DNA of 64,000 bases from Dillenia suffruticosa (taxonomy: Eukaryota; Streptophyta; Magnoliopsida; Dilleniales; Dilleniaceae): NCBI GenBank assembly GCA_033439265.1, contig JAVTVX010000021.1, forward strand, positions 16,085,001-16,149,000, in the 5' to 3' direction. The notes under the pieces are model-generated. The model ran no database searches, was not told where the DNA came from, and was given only the letters and a program-made list of their open reading frames with translations. Each line of letters begins with the position of its first letter. The first letter of the stretch is position 1. The translations under genes and the position numbers were made by a program. This document shows positions 48,301 to 60,547 of this stretch, piece by piece.

Positions 48301-51300
48301 GTGCAAGAATCTTTCTTCTTGAATGCATTACTAGGGAGTTGCTACACATCTCTGTGCTCACTCGTGATCATTGTTAATAAATTTAGCCATAACCAGTCTG
48401 GTACTCTATGTTCTTAGATAAGTTAGGTAAGCAATGTAGACTTCGATATTAATTATGGTTTAATTGACTTGATTCAGGTGGTTATCTCCATGGAACATCA
48501 TCCTTGACTTACGGTGTTGACATCGAAAGAATACGTTGGCTTGGCATTTTGCAGGTATGTATTGGTTTCATACAAACAGATATGAAACAAGATTATCTGG
48601 CTTTTCTCTATGTGCATAAAACATAGAATTCATCTTTGAAATTGAAATGTTACTGATTCTTTCGGTAACTACAGTCAGACATTTCAACTCTTTTTCTGAT
48701 CAAATGACCTAATTAAACCTCCTACTTGAATTTTGGCTTTTCTTTTTATTTCTTTGCTTCTTCTCCCCTTTTATATTGATCAACTCCAAACTAAACTTTG
48801 AACAGTTTGGCTGCGTGAATGACCTCCTTTTGCAGCTTTAATTAACATCAATTGCAGAAAAAGTATTGTGTTTAACATTCATTTTTTTTTCCTCATAGAC
48901 CATAACTTCTAGCTGCTATAACTTGCAGAGAATATCGATTGGGTACATTATTGCAGCTCTATGTGAAATCTGGCTTTCAAAACACAGTTCAAATGGTACA
49001 GGGATAGGCTTTTTCAAGATATATTACTGGCAGTGGTACAGTTAAAATTTCTGCCTTGTAAATTTTGTTGTTACATGTCTACTAACAATTTAGTCTTCTG
49101 TCATGGCATTGACTTAAGTTGTCTACTTTGTACTTGTTTTACATTTCACATTCGACGTCTACACTTTATACTGGATAATAGATTGAGTGATTAGACAACC
49201 ATTATGTATAATTTCTTAGTTGGCTTTCTCTTTTTCACTCAATACACATATCTTGGTGTTTTGTAGGTTTGTTGCAATTTCACTTTCTGCTATACATTTA
49301 GGGCTATCCTACTGCTTATATGTTCCAGATTGGCAATTCAGTGTCTCAAGCACAACCTCTTCTTTACCTTCATTGAAGAATAGTACTTCATATTCTGTGA
49401 GAAAATGCTTTTCTGAAGTTTTTATTTCGCATGAAGTTTTGAACAATCTGGTAATTCGTACTTAGAATGCTGGAATGGAACTCATAATTATGGTCATCTC
49501 ATTGTAGGTTAGCTGTGGCACTAGAGGTGACCTTGGACCTGCATGCAACTCTGCTGGAATGATTGATCGGTATGTCTTGGGGATTAATCATTTATACATG
49601 AAACCTGGTTACAGAAACTTGAAGGTATCACTCTCTCTGAAGCTATCCTAGTGAGATGCTTGCAATCGTTATGTAAGCTCTGATGCCTAAGGAATATATT
49701 TATCTAGGAATGCAATATTGCTAGCAGTGGCCATAGTCCTGAGACTTTGCCCTCATGGTGTCTCGCTCCCTTTGATCCTGAAGGCATCCTAAGGTGAATA
49801 TACTGACCTTTTTGTTTACGCATTCTTTCTTATGAAGGTCTTTTCCATAATAGGCTGCTTTTTTTTCAGCTGATAGATTTCAGTCAGAACTCAGATCACA
49901 TTGGGCTTGTTCTGTCAGTATTGATATCTTTAGCAAATTATGAGAAAAATATTTTGCATTGTCCAAATTAAACTCTGCTTGGTATTGTGACTAGAGAAAA
50001 CTACAAACCAAAGAATGATGCTATGAGAGAAGCTCATGCAAGTTGGTGCAAAAGATCAAGAAAAACATTGTTCTTGGATTATGTTTCTTGTGATGATGGT
50101 GGATTATATATTCGGTTTTAGTGAAATTACATTCTCAAGGTTGACATTTTTCCAAGTATTAGTCATCAAATGGTTTGTCACTCATCATGCACTAGTATGG
50201 AACATACATATTTGTTCTATCTCTCTTTCATTTAATGTAAATTGTTGTAGTCATGTGTATTAATGATAGGCCATCATGATGATATTTTTTTGTATTTGTT
50301 CTCATTAAGCCAAAATTTTGCAAGTTTGACATTTTCCACCTTGTTAACTAAAAGAATTAGTTTCATGCTCTGTCCTCAAGTTGTTGAGAGTTTTTTGTGT
50401 TAATTTCTCTGCTTTATAAGCAGTTGTTAAGAATATAGAAATTCCTTAAATGACTTGAGCATGTTGGATGAAAATGAGGTAGAGTTCAGGCCTGTCTCCA
50501 CTCGTTTATATATGTGTTGACTGCAATAATGAGATGTTATAGGATTTTCTCATGTTGATATGCTTTCCTTTTTGCTGCAGCTCCTTGACTGCTTCTGTCA
50601 CATGCATTATTGGGCTTCAATATGGTCACATTCTTGCACAACTTCAGGTGAAAGACACTTGCTTCAATATGTTCCCTCCTCTCCTGAACTCTTTTCTCTT
50701 CATTTTTCTTCTTTTGGGAACTTCTACTGTGGGGATCACCTGTCCGAAAACCTAAGCCAAACAAACCTTTTCTCCATGGTTGTCATACATGTAGTGCAAA
50801 AATGCAGTGTAAGCATATAAAATCTTATTCAGATCATGATATCAGCTGTGATGTTGCTAGCTTTCTGGAAGGGTCATATTTTTTATCACAACATCCAGTC
50901 TTGAATTCCATTTAATTTCTTTTAGGAACACAAGGAGCGGTTGTACCACTGGACCCTATATTCAGTCTTATTTCTGATTCCTGGATCAATCCTACCTTTC
51001 ATAGGTATCTGTCTATCTTGTACCATTTCTCTTGCTTTACGTAAATGGATGGTTTTCATTCAGTAAATTGTGGTGGTTTCATTTTCAGTAAATTGTGGAG
51101 GTCACAAGTACCTTAAAATGGAAGCTTTGTTCTTACCAAATATGTGTTAGATATGATACTTTCCTAGTATTCATCAAATTTGCATGCAACATTCCATAGC
51201 ATATCTAATTTTCCACATTTTTAAAACTAAATGCTTCTAGAATACTTGAGAACACTCACTGCATACTTTTTTGTGGTGGTTATATCCACTAATAGGGTAT

Positions 51301-52810
51301 ATTAACATTTATGACATACGTGATAAAATGAAAATCTTACCCCCAATTTATTTTGATGACCTCTTAGTTCTCATATCTAGTTTAATATGTTCTTTACTCC
51401 TAAAATTTCACGAGTTTCTACGTACGAATATGATCCTATAACAATCTTGCCATCAAGCGCCAACTTTCTCTGGAGATTCTTATCTTACCGTTCTTAATAT
51501 TTTTCCTTTTCATAATTTTGAAGAACATAAGGTTCCAATGTTTCTATTATTTAACATATTAATTTTCAATGTTTCTAGTTAGAAGGTTAATCTTATTTAT
51601 GATTAAATTGCTTATTTTCTAAGTTTAGTAATATTAATAAGTTAATATATTCAATGAAAAGAGCAATTCAGTACCATAAACCTAAAAATAATATTAACTG
51701 CTAGTCATATTGTTGAGGGCGAACCTTAGTGCAATGGCGGAGTTGCTCCTTTGATGATCTCGAGGTCATAGGTTCAAGATGTGGAAACAGACTCTTTGCA
51801 AAAAAATGCAAGGAGAAGGTTACGTACATATACACCGACCCTCCCCCTACCCCTGCACTAAGCAGGAGAGCACTTGGTACATCGGGTGAGCCCTTTTAAC
51901 TGCTAGTCATATTGTTGTTCTGTCACATCTTTTTCTAAAAAAATTTCCCGTTTCACAGTCTTTGTATTACACCATTCATGTGTTCTGAATCCACTCTTGA
52001 GCTTCATAGTCTCTTAAACACTGATAGGTAATACATATATTCTTACTTGAAGGCTTTGACTTCTTTAACCAGCTAATGCACACCATTTTATCTGTCAATC
52101 AACTTGTCAAGTTTGTTAATTAACTCTCTGAGTTTCTAATATTTCACTTCTTTCACATTTCAGGCATACCACTGAACAAATCTTTGTACACTGTCAGCTA
52201 TATGCTGTTTACATCTGCTTCTTCAGGAATCATATTATGTGGATTCTATTTATTGGTGAGTCCAATAACTAATTATGCAAGGGTAATTATTTGTCAGTGG
52301 GCATTTCGGCTCTTAATTTGGTAAATTAATAATGCAATCTACAATTTACTTTGAAAGAACATTTAGATTCAGTTTCTGGTCAAGCTCCTTAAATGCTCCA
52401 AATTTTGTGGTTTTAAGTTGCTGATAGTTTTGTCAGTAGATGTTTCTACTCTTAATTTGGTAAAATCAAGAATGGTTTTAAGTTGATGTTCATCTGGTGT
52501 GATAGATGTGATAATTTGAAGTTGACGTATTTGTGTTTTACTGCAGGTGGATGTCTATGGCCGGAGACAATGGATGGTTCCCTTGGAATGGCTGGGAAAA
52601 CACGCTCTTCAAATTTTTATTATATTAACATCAAATATTGCAATTATTCTGATTCAAGGATTCTATTGGGCCAAGCCAGAGAATAACATTGTAAGAGTTC
52701 TCACATGCAAGTTCTTATCGATCACAAACCATATAAGCAATGATGCCCTAGCAATAGTTGGATATAGTGTATATTTCTTAGGAAGACCTTTTACTCAGTT
52801 TACTGGTTAG
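45333..52810 (+). CDS. Heparan-alpha-glucosaminide N-acetyltransferase-like membrane protein (HGSNAT/DUF5009), 12 exons
   Basis: Multi-pass membrane protein related to the lysosomal acetyltransferase that moves acetyl from acetyl-CoA to terminal glucosamine; its plant substrate is unknown. Exons by frame and GT-AG sites: 45333-45485, 47425-47562, 47759-47840, 48478-48554, 48929-49035, 49267-49396, 49508-49624, 49708-49793, 50581-50647, 50926-51004, 52164-52255, 52547-52810. All phases join cleanly, giving about 463 aa. Signatures: RVASLDVFRG (38-47); the active-site-type GHTPWNG with His68; LADFVMPFFLFVAGVSLAL; DRYVLGINHLY; PEGILSSLTA; EWLGKHAL; QGFYW. The end is uncertain: a GTAAGA donor at 52691 could splice to the acceptor at 53323 or 53338, giving a C terminus of about 424-430 aa. 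The 5' leader is CT-rich. Confidence 0.9.
51716..51895 (+). mobile_element. Au-like tRNA-derived SINE in intron 10
   Basis: Body of about 180 bp: GGGCGAACCTTAGTGCAATG (box A region), GAGGTCATAGGTTCAAGA (box B), TGGAAACAGACTCTTTGCAA, GGTTACGTACAT, GACCCTCCCC and a GTGAGCCCTTTT end, the layout of plant Au SINEs. A perfect 22-base direct repeat flanks it (51694-51715 and 51896-51917), ending CATATTGTTG. The intact duplication indicates a fairly recent insertion, and intron splicing should be unaffected. Confidence 0.92.
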
Positions 52811-54024
52811 GTTCCATGCATGGCACTGAATAAGCACCTCTTGAGATCGACTCCAGAAAATAGAACTGTTAGACATATGACACAAGGAAATCTTAGGATT
52901 ATGTCCGGGTTGTTATCGGAACTTAAAAGCCCATTAAATGAAGGTTCTAAGAAAGAAGTCCATTACCATCTTCGAACGTTATAAAATTTATTTGCTTATC
53001 ATGTTTCAGTATATTTCTTAGCTTTGTGCCTCCACTGACATTTCATTTTGCAAACTCTCTTTTTTGACAGATTCACTTGTTTATATCTCTCTTTGTCCAC
53101 AAATAACAGTCAGCAAGACTTTCTTTGCTAAATGTCAAAGCATGGGTGGTGGAGTCCGTTCAACCGGTTAGGTCTACATATAGGTTCAAAGTCCGCCGAT
53201 TCAGTTCCTGCTGTGTTCCTGCAGGGGGGGGGGGGATTCTGATCCTTACTCGTTGGTTACCTCATTCTAAAACTCCTGTGAGGATGGCTTGAAGCCAGAG
53301 AATGCTTCTAATTTTTGCTGCAGTAAACAGTAGGACAGATCAGGCGGCTGAAGTCATGAAGCATTTTCTCTTGTATCAGCTATATAGCTCCTCCATCACT
53401 CCACAAGTTTAGATTGACATAGGACGAGAATGACACTAATTTATTAGTCAAAGCTTTGAATAATAATGGCTTCCAAGCTTTGTACTGTTTTCTTGTAAAT
53501 AAACTGGATTTCTTTAAAGCGGACTCTAATGTTGCTTGAACGGTACTGAAGATGACTTGTTTTTTTATTTGGAAGCCTATCCACGTGCTGAATGACTTGG
53601 AGAAAAACAAAAAATTTCTCCCCCATCGCCCCACCCAAAAAAAAGAAAAAAAAAGGTTCCCAGATACACACAAACAATTTTCTGCAGGGATTTCAATTAA
53701 ATGATAATTTTTATTTCTAAAAACAAAACTGTCCAACACGGACTTGCCTAGACCTGTTTTGGACATGGCATGGCACCATTTATCGTGTCATGTCTGCGTC
53801 TGTAATTGATAGATTAATAGCTAGAACTCTACCAAAAAGTAACAAAAGCCCCAACAAGCAAGGAGCAAGAGAAAAGGAATGAGTTTCAAATAGTTTTAGG
53901 GCTTCTATCTCCAACAAAACTGCATGAATAGTCCTTTTCTTTACCTAGATAACTTCCATTTCCATCCAAAAGAAACTCCAAAACCTGCCAAATATTTTAG
54001 GTATTGTTTTCTTGGAAATCGTAT
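52811..54024. other. 3' region of the acetyltransferase gene and spacer
   Basis: May hold the 3' UTR or a short last exon (53324 or 53339 onward). About 53140-53200 has tRNA-like GTTCAAAGTC but no clear element. Nothing else recognised. Confidence 0.4.
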
Positions 54025-54311
54025 GGTGTGTTTAGTTGTTAAAAACAAGGTTGTTCACTAGAAAATGTTTTCTAAGAAAATAAAAATATTTTTAAATACT
54101 CGGCCTTTTAATTTTTAGAAAATAAAAATTAAAAAATACAGTTCTTTAATTTATAAAGAGAAATAGAAAAATATTTTTAGGGTTATTTTCTATTGTTTTT
54201 TATTATAAATAAAACTCATATTTTTTGAAATTTTTTATTTTTTTAAAGATAGAAAATATTAAAAAATTAGAAATAAAAAATTAGAAAATATTTTTCATAA
54301 CTAAACGCACC
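54025..54311. mobile_element. MITE-like element, 287 bp
   Basis: Starts GGTGTGTTTAGTTGTTAAAA; the reverse complement of its end reads GGTGCGTTTAGTTATGAAAA. The interior is very AT-rich and self-complementary (AGAAAATATTTT blocks). Such ends are typical of small non-autonomous DNA transposons. No clear target duplication. Confidence 0.65.
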
Positions 54312-55636
54312 TTGACTACTATATTTTGATATACATTGTTAAATCTATTGAATCACTTGGAATAAGCTTTCTATATTCTTAAAATCTAAGATTAGATTGA
54401 ACTAAGGTTTAATAAATGGGAACATGCTTGGATCAAAACCTAGTCTCATTATAATTCCTACCCAAGAAGACCGTGTGTTCCTAGAATCATCTCATTCTTG
54501 AATGGCACCAAAGATAGCAGGTGAAACACAGAAGATGGGCAGTATGTGTCAATGAGAAGATGTGTAATGCCCTAGAAACCAAAAGGGTCAATGTCATAGA
54601 CCTCTATTTTTCAAATGTAAGTGCCTAATTGTGTCATCCATAGTTAACTTATTCCAATTGTGGGATTTTAGTTGAATAAGTTTTGATTATGCATTGCTGT
54701 TCTATCTCTTGATCAATAGTTAAGGGCCCACCATGTGTTTGTTTAAATCAAAGCTCTAAGGTGCTGGAAGTGGAAATTGAAATTTTTGATGATGTTGAAC
54801 TTGTTAATAAATGGGTGTCATATCATCTGGGACTTGAATGTTAAAGGATAATGTGGAGTGATTGAAGTCACTTGAATGGTTATGGTGCTTTGACATCCTC
54901 GAATTGTGATATGGGTCATCTGCTTTTATAGTTTTTTTTTTCTTTTCTTATACTATTAATCTTCGAAATTATATATGGATTAAACCAATTAAACTATCTA
55001 CGAACCCTAAGTGGATTCCTTATAGTTTCTTTTGATTTGATATGGTAGTCCTAAGTTACCCTAAAATCTACGATTCAATTCTTAATATTTATTTTATTTA
55101 TTATTGATTTATGGGTCTAAAACTATACAATAGATAATCTTTTTTGCATATTCACCGAATAAATCATAATTATTAGGATTTGAATTTATTCTATGAAAAA
55201 AAAAGTTATGTAGATATATTGTTATAAAACAATAAAAAAATGTTTTTATTGTTGAGATAATTATATTATCTAAAGTGTTTAAATAAAAAAAAATTTTGAA
55301 CGATATTGTTTAGATAATTATACAACTCAAATTGAACTTCAAATAAATTAATAATTTTAAATGAATTTAAATATGTATATCAAGTAAACAAGTTTGAGTT
55401 TTGTTCCCGTAGTAGTAATGTCCAGCATTATTAATAGAATATTATAAATTAAAATAATTTTGAATTAATTAAAATATCGTTTTAGCCTAAATATCCTAAA
55501 GTGAAGTGAACTCATTTAATCTGATATTATTAAAAAAAAAAAAACACTAATGATTGTTTCATAGAATTTATGTACTTGTAAGTTGTAACTAGCTAATCAA
55601 GAGAAAGAGCGAAGCCCACCAGACTCCCCATTCCCC

Positions 55637-55678
<42 letters not shown>

Positions 55679-56474
55679 AGCAAGCGAGTGCAAAGTGAAG
55701 AAGTTTGGTGGCATTGGGTGAGTGAATGTGCAGTGCAGGAATAATATGCTCAACCTAAGTTGGATGGAAGCATATAGTCAGAACAGAAGAACAAGATCCA
55801 TAAAGATCCTACTACCCTTCTGGTAAAAGCAGATTGATTTTGTTTTTATCCACACTTTCATCATATCTGTTTTTTTTTTTTAATTATTATAAGCAAATTT
55901 TTCATTTTTAAATTCTCATAAATTACATAACCTTGTAACAATTGCAGTTTCATATATATATAATATATAATATGTATAATGTTATAACTTGAGAATCGAA
56001 ATGCTCCAATTTTCTGAGTTTGAAATTTCTTCTTTTTTTTATTTTATAAATCATAAATATTTGATAATAATATTGAAATCGATTAAATTCAATTCTAAAT
56101 GACTTAGATCGAGAGTTTTATTGTATATAAGATTTGAAATCAAAATCTTATTTATGAAATATTAATCTTTGTTTAAGAGGGTATCAAAAGTTAATGACCG
56201 AATCAACTGGATATTTGCGTTAAAATTTCTCTCCTTCAAGATCATGCGGAAGAATGACGCCAAATGAGAATGGGACCATACCAAAAGTAGCCAGCTAGTT
56301 TTATAAGTTTATTATTAAAGAAAAATACGACATGGGTTTTCTCTTACTAATTTTTTTACTGTTAATCCTAGTACTATTCTCGCTCAAATACTTTTAATAC
56401 ATGGTTAAGAACTTTCCCCTGCACCCCCACCCCCATGTATTTTGCCCAGAAAAAGTGGGGAAAAAAAAAACACA

Positions 56475-56550
<76 letters not shown>

Positions 56551-57663
56551 ATCCTATAAAAGGTTAAGTACTACTAAACGTACAGTTCCTAAAATCTGGG
56601 CAACGTTACAGACTATCTATTTAATGCTCCAGTTAAATGGTCACAGTAATCCAATGATAACCATTCAATGGTCCTCTCCTTCACATAAGCCAACAAATCT
56701 ATTTAATGCTAAATGCTCACTTTAATCTAATGGCACATCGCAATTTTGGAAATGTCCTTAACCCAAAATAGAAAATATCGAACACTACAATTATTGTTTT
56801 CTAAAATAATATTCTAAACTTATCCTAAGCTTGGAAGGAGAAAACCAATAAAAAGGGAGGGGATATGGCTGTCCTTGTAGCCTGTCCAAATTCCAAGGCC
56901 AACCCTATGAATTGAGGACACAACATGGGTGTCTCTACCGGAACATGTTATTGGAATGATTGATTCTTTATACCAATCCCTTCCAGACCAATTAAAAAAC
57001 CCCCAAAAAAAATTAATTTTATATAAAGATAAAGTTAGGCAAATCAAAAGAATATGTTGTAAAGAAATATAGATATGTTTTTATTTCTTGTGTTATAATA
57101 TTTTATTTATAATACTTACATAAAATATATTATTTTATTTTATTTATCATAAGTATGATAAAATAATTAATTAACAAAAAAATAGTGAATTTTTAAGATA
57201 GTATATATCATGGTGTTAGTTTTTTTATCCATACCCGACAAGGATCATATTAACTCGGATGCATTTTTATTGTTATCATAAAAAATCAGTTTACATATAT
57301 TTATGTGTGTTGTCTAAAATTTAATTCATTTAATTTATAATTTGTTTAGTCGATTTAGTATTTTTCTAAAATTTAGGATAAATTTAAACATTTTACCTTA
57401 CCTCGCCTCATTGTTGAAAGATTTTTATTTTTATTTTTTTAAAGAAAACCATGAACATATTTATCTACAAGATTGAAGTGGTGTTACATGCGAATGCAAT
57501 CAAGAATTATTCACCCCGCTGATCATCCATCTGAAACTCTGACTGTGGGGTAAGCTTCCAAAGCAAACAGTAATGTGGAAAGCAAGAACCCCCAAATTTG
57601 GGGGCTGACCAATGTCCATATCATCCAAGGACAGGTCTGAAAATTGGATAAAAACAGCCATGT

Positions 57664-57696
<33 letters not shown>

Positions 57697-57900
57697 TGAA
57701 AATGGGACCACAGGGACAGCGAGACCATGTGAGTTCTAATCATCTCAATGGGGGTACTCTCCTTGTAATGGACCTCAAAGACACCCCAACCCCACAAAAA
57801 AGTGTCAGCCTGGCATCCAACTATAAACCCCCTCCCCTTCTCTTTCCAACGGTTACCCCCCCTCTCCCTCACCAAAAAGAGAAATCACATTTTGATCTAT
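54312..57900. other. Intergenic spacer upstream of the aquaporin gene
   Basis: AT-rich with GA/CT microsatellites at 55642-55675, 56477-56547 and 57666-57693. Apparent frames at 56435, 57523, 57612 and 57663 are products of the repeats. About 55600-55840 is less AT-rich, but I recognise no gene. Confidence 0.5.
56477..56547. repeat. (CT)35 microsatellite
   Basis: About 71 bp of CT repeat after a CACACA stretch in the spacer upstream of the aquaporin gene. Confidence 0.95.
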
Positions 57901-57906
57901 AATTGA

Positions 57907-57916
57907 TATATAAATA
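57907..57916 (+). promoter_or_regulatory. Probable TATA box of the aquaporin gene
   Basis: TATATAAATA about 290 bases upstream of the ATG, before the CT/GA-rich leader. Matches the plant consensus; not verified by transcripts. Confidence 0.45.
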
Positions 57917-58096
57917 ATTTACAAAACCCTAAAAATTTATTAATTAACAATAATAAAAATGGAAAACAGGTCTTGGTTTATCCATAATTGCTTCATTTGC
58001 CCTTGACGCTTCTTCTCATCTTATTAAAGACCACTCTCTCACCCTCTCACACCAAGACTTTCAGAGAGACAGAGAGCTAAAAACAGAGCTTCTCAG

Positions 58097-58197
<101 letters not shown>

Positions 58198-60225
58198 ATG
58201 TCGAAGGAAGTGACTGAAGAAGCACCAAGCCATGGAAAGGACTACGTTGATCCACCACCGGCACCACTAATTGACATGGCAGAACTCAGGCTTTGGTCTT
58301 TCTACAGAGCTCTCATTGCTGAGTTCATAGCCACACTTCTCTTCCTTTACATCACTGTAGCTACTGTCATTGGATACAAGAAAACTGCTGATCCATGTTT
58401 GACTGTTGGCCTTCTTGGCATTGCATGGGCTTTTGGTGGCATGATCTTCATCCTTGTCTACTGCACCGCTGGAATCTCTGGTATAGTTTATAATTTCTTG
58501 GAAATTTGTGGATAATCTTGAGAAAACTTTCTAACCCAGTTCGTTTTCACCCGGAGTTTTTTTTTTCATGGGTTGTGTTATGTTTTTGGTTGAAAGTTAG
58601 CTGAAATATGTCGATGGACTCTTTTTTTCTGTTTGAATCTTCATTACATTGAGAAATTTTGATGAGACGGTTTTAAATTCTTAGGATTTTGTTCATGGGC
58701 TGTGTTCTTTTGGTATAAAATTAGAGAAAAAATGTTTTTTCGTTGGAATATGTTGCGGTGCTCTGTAAAGTAAAAATTTCATGAGATTTTTGAAAATTCC
58801 TTCATTAACTCGAGAAATTTTGATGACCTACCCTGTTTTTTGAGGATTCTGTTCATGGGTTCAAAATATTTCATTCTAGTTCTCTGTTTTCTTTTGTATT
58901 GTTGTTATTTTTCTGGCATCAATCTTTCTGTTTATGTCTTCATCGGCCTGAGAAAATTTTGCATGAACCACTTGGATTTTTTGACGAATTTGTTCGGTGA
59001 TTGTGTTATTGTGTGAAAAATGCAGTTCCAATTTCCAGTGGCTCTTCTGAAAATATCTTGCGGCGCTCTTTGTTTTTTCTTTCTCTTTTTTTCTTTTTTT
59101 CCTGGTTTGTGCTTTTACTTATTTTCTTTGCGCAATTCTTTTACAAAAATGGCAAGAGGTCATCAAAGCCATGCAGTATGTGTCTGTTTCGTTTTAGGTC
59201 AAGTGCCTTTAACGTTAGGGTTCTTTTAAAAGACCATCCAGGTTTTTCTAACTTCTTCTTTTTCAAAATAAATAAATAAATAAGAATTTCTTACTGCTAT
59301 TTCCCTTTTCTCATATTTCTACAAAATTCTTAAGTGGGTTTCTTTTTTTTTTTCTTTTGCATAAAAGCTTTTCTTTTAAGAACTTTCAGGACTAATATTT
59401 GTTTTTTTGTTTTTTTGTTTTTTTGTTAGGGGGTCACATTAACCCAGCAGTTACGTTTGGATTGTTCTTGGCAAGGAAAGTGTCTCTGATAAGGGCAATG
59501 GCATACATGGTGGCTCAGTGTTTGGGAGCAATCTGTGGTGTTGGTTTGGTGAAGGCCTTCATGAAATCTTTCTATGATGCCAATGGGGGTGGAGCTAACT
59601 CTGTAGCCCATGGCTACAACAAGGGCACTGCTCTTGGTGCTGAGATTATTGGCACTTTTGTCCTTGTCTACACTGTCTTCTCTGCTACCGACCCTAAGAG
59701 AAACGCTCGTGACTCTCACGTACCTGTATGTACCCCCATCCCATCTTTACCTTATCATGGGCCGGGCCGGGCCGCCCTCTTGGGCTGGATTGGAAATTGA
59801 CCCGCCGAGCTTATGGGATGTTCACCCTCGTCTCTCTCTTGTGCTAAATTTGCATTTGAATCGCAGGTGTTGGCTCCTCTTCCAATTGGGTTCGCAGTGT
59901 TCATGGTTCACTTGGCTACAATTCCTATCACTGGCACAGGAATCAACCCAGCTAGGAGTTTTGGTGCTGCTGTTATTTACAACAAGGACAATGTTTGGGA
60001 CGATCATGTATGTCACTATTTAAAAAAAAAAATCAATGTTTTTGTGGGTTTATTCATATGTTGCCACATGATAATTAACACATTTTTGTGGTTACTTTGG
60101 TGCAGTGGATTTTCTGGGTTGGACCATTTGTGGGAGCACTAGCAGCTGCAGCATACCATCAGTACATTTTGAGAGCTGCTGCTGTCAAAGCTTTGGGATC
60201 TTTCCGTAGCAACCCCACCAACTGA
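58198..60225 (+). CDS. PIP2: Plasma membrane aquaporin, PIP2;7-like, 4 exons, 279 aa
   Basis: Water channel of the plasma membrane. Exons 58198-58480, 59430-59725, 59867-60007 and 60106-60225, with clean GT-AG introns and the usual PIP three-intron layout. The start MSKEVTEE and end [12 protein letters not shown] resemble PIP2;7/2;8. Six hydrophobic segments. NPA boxes are at 99-101 and 220-222. The water-selective ar/R filter is Phe79, His208, Thr217 and Arg223. Gating residues are present: Asp26 and Glu29 (Ca2+ site), loop B Ser113, loop D His191 and C-terminal Ser272, a known phosphorylation position in PIP2s. Nothing is broken, so it is probably functional. Its leader is dominated by a GA repeat. 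Confidence 0.96.
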
Positions 60226-60547
60226 AGAAAGGGAAAAAAAATGTCTTTAATTTTTTTTTTTTTTTAAGTGCAAGAGAGGATATCGATGAACTTTGTTCTT
60301 TCTTTTTTTTCTTTTGTTAGCTTTGTTTGTATTATTGCCCAAGTGTAGTGGGACAATGTGTAGTGTTGGTGTTTGGTTGGTGGTGGGTGGTGTCTTCATT
60401 TTGTCTGCAGTGCCATTTGTTCAAAATGAAATCCCTCTGTCTGTTTCTCAGTCTTTATCTTCTGTTTTTCTGCTTCAAATTCTCCTTTATTTCCAATTCT
60501 GATTGTGAAATGCCAGAAGAAAAGGTGGAAAATTTAATGACTTGTTG
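60226..60547 (+). other. Aquaporin 3' UTR and spacer
   Basis: T-rich and G/T-rich sequence following the TGA; probably the 3' UTR. No separate gene. Confidence 0.5.

Noticed and set aside
49220-49465. Frames inside the acetyltransferase introns and exons (49220, 50552, 50560, 52483) as separate genes
   Set aside because: They are exon read-through or shifted frames of the spliced gene.
53140-53210. tRNA-like promoter boxes (GTTCAAAGTC) suggesting another SINE or tRNA
   Set aside because: No clover-leaf, no tail and no flanking duplication could be found.
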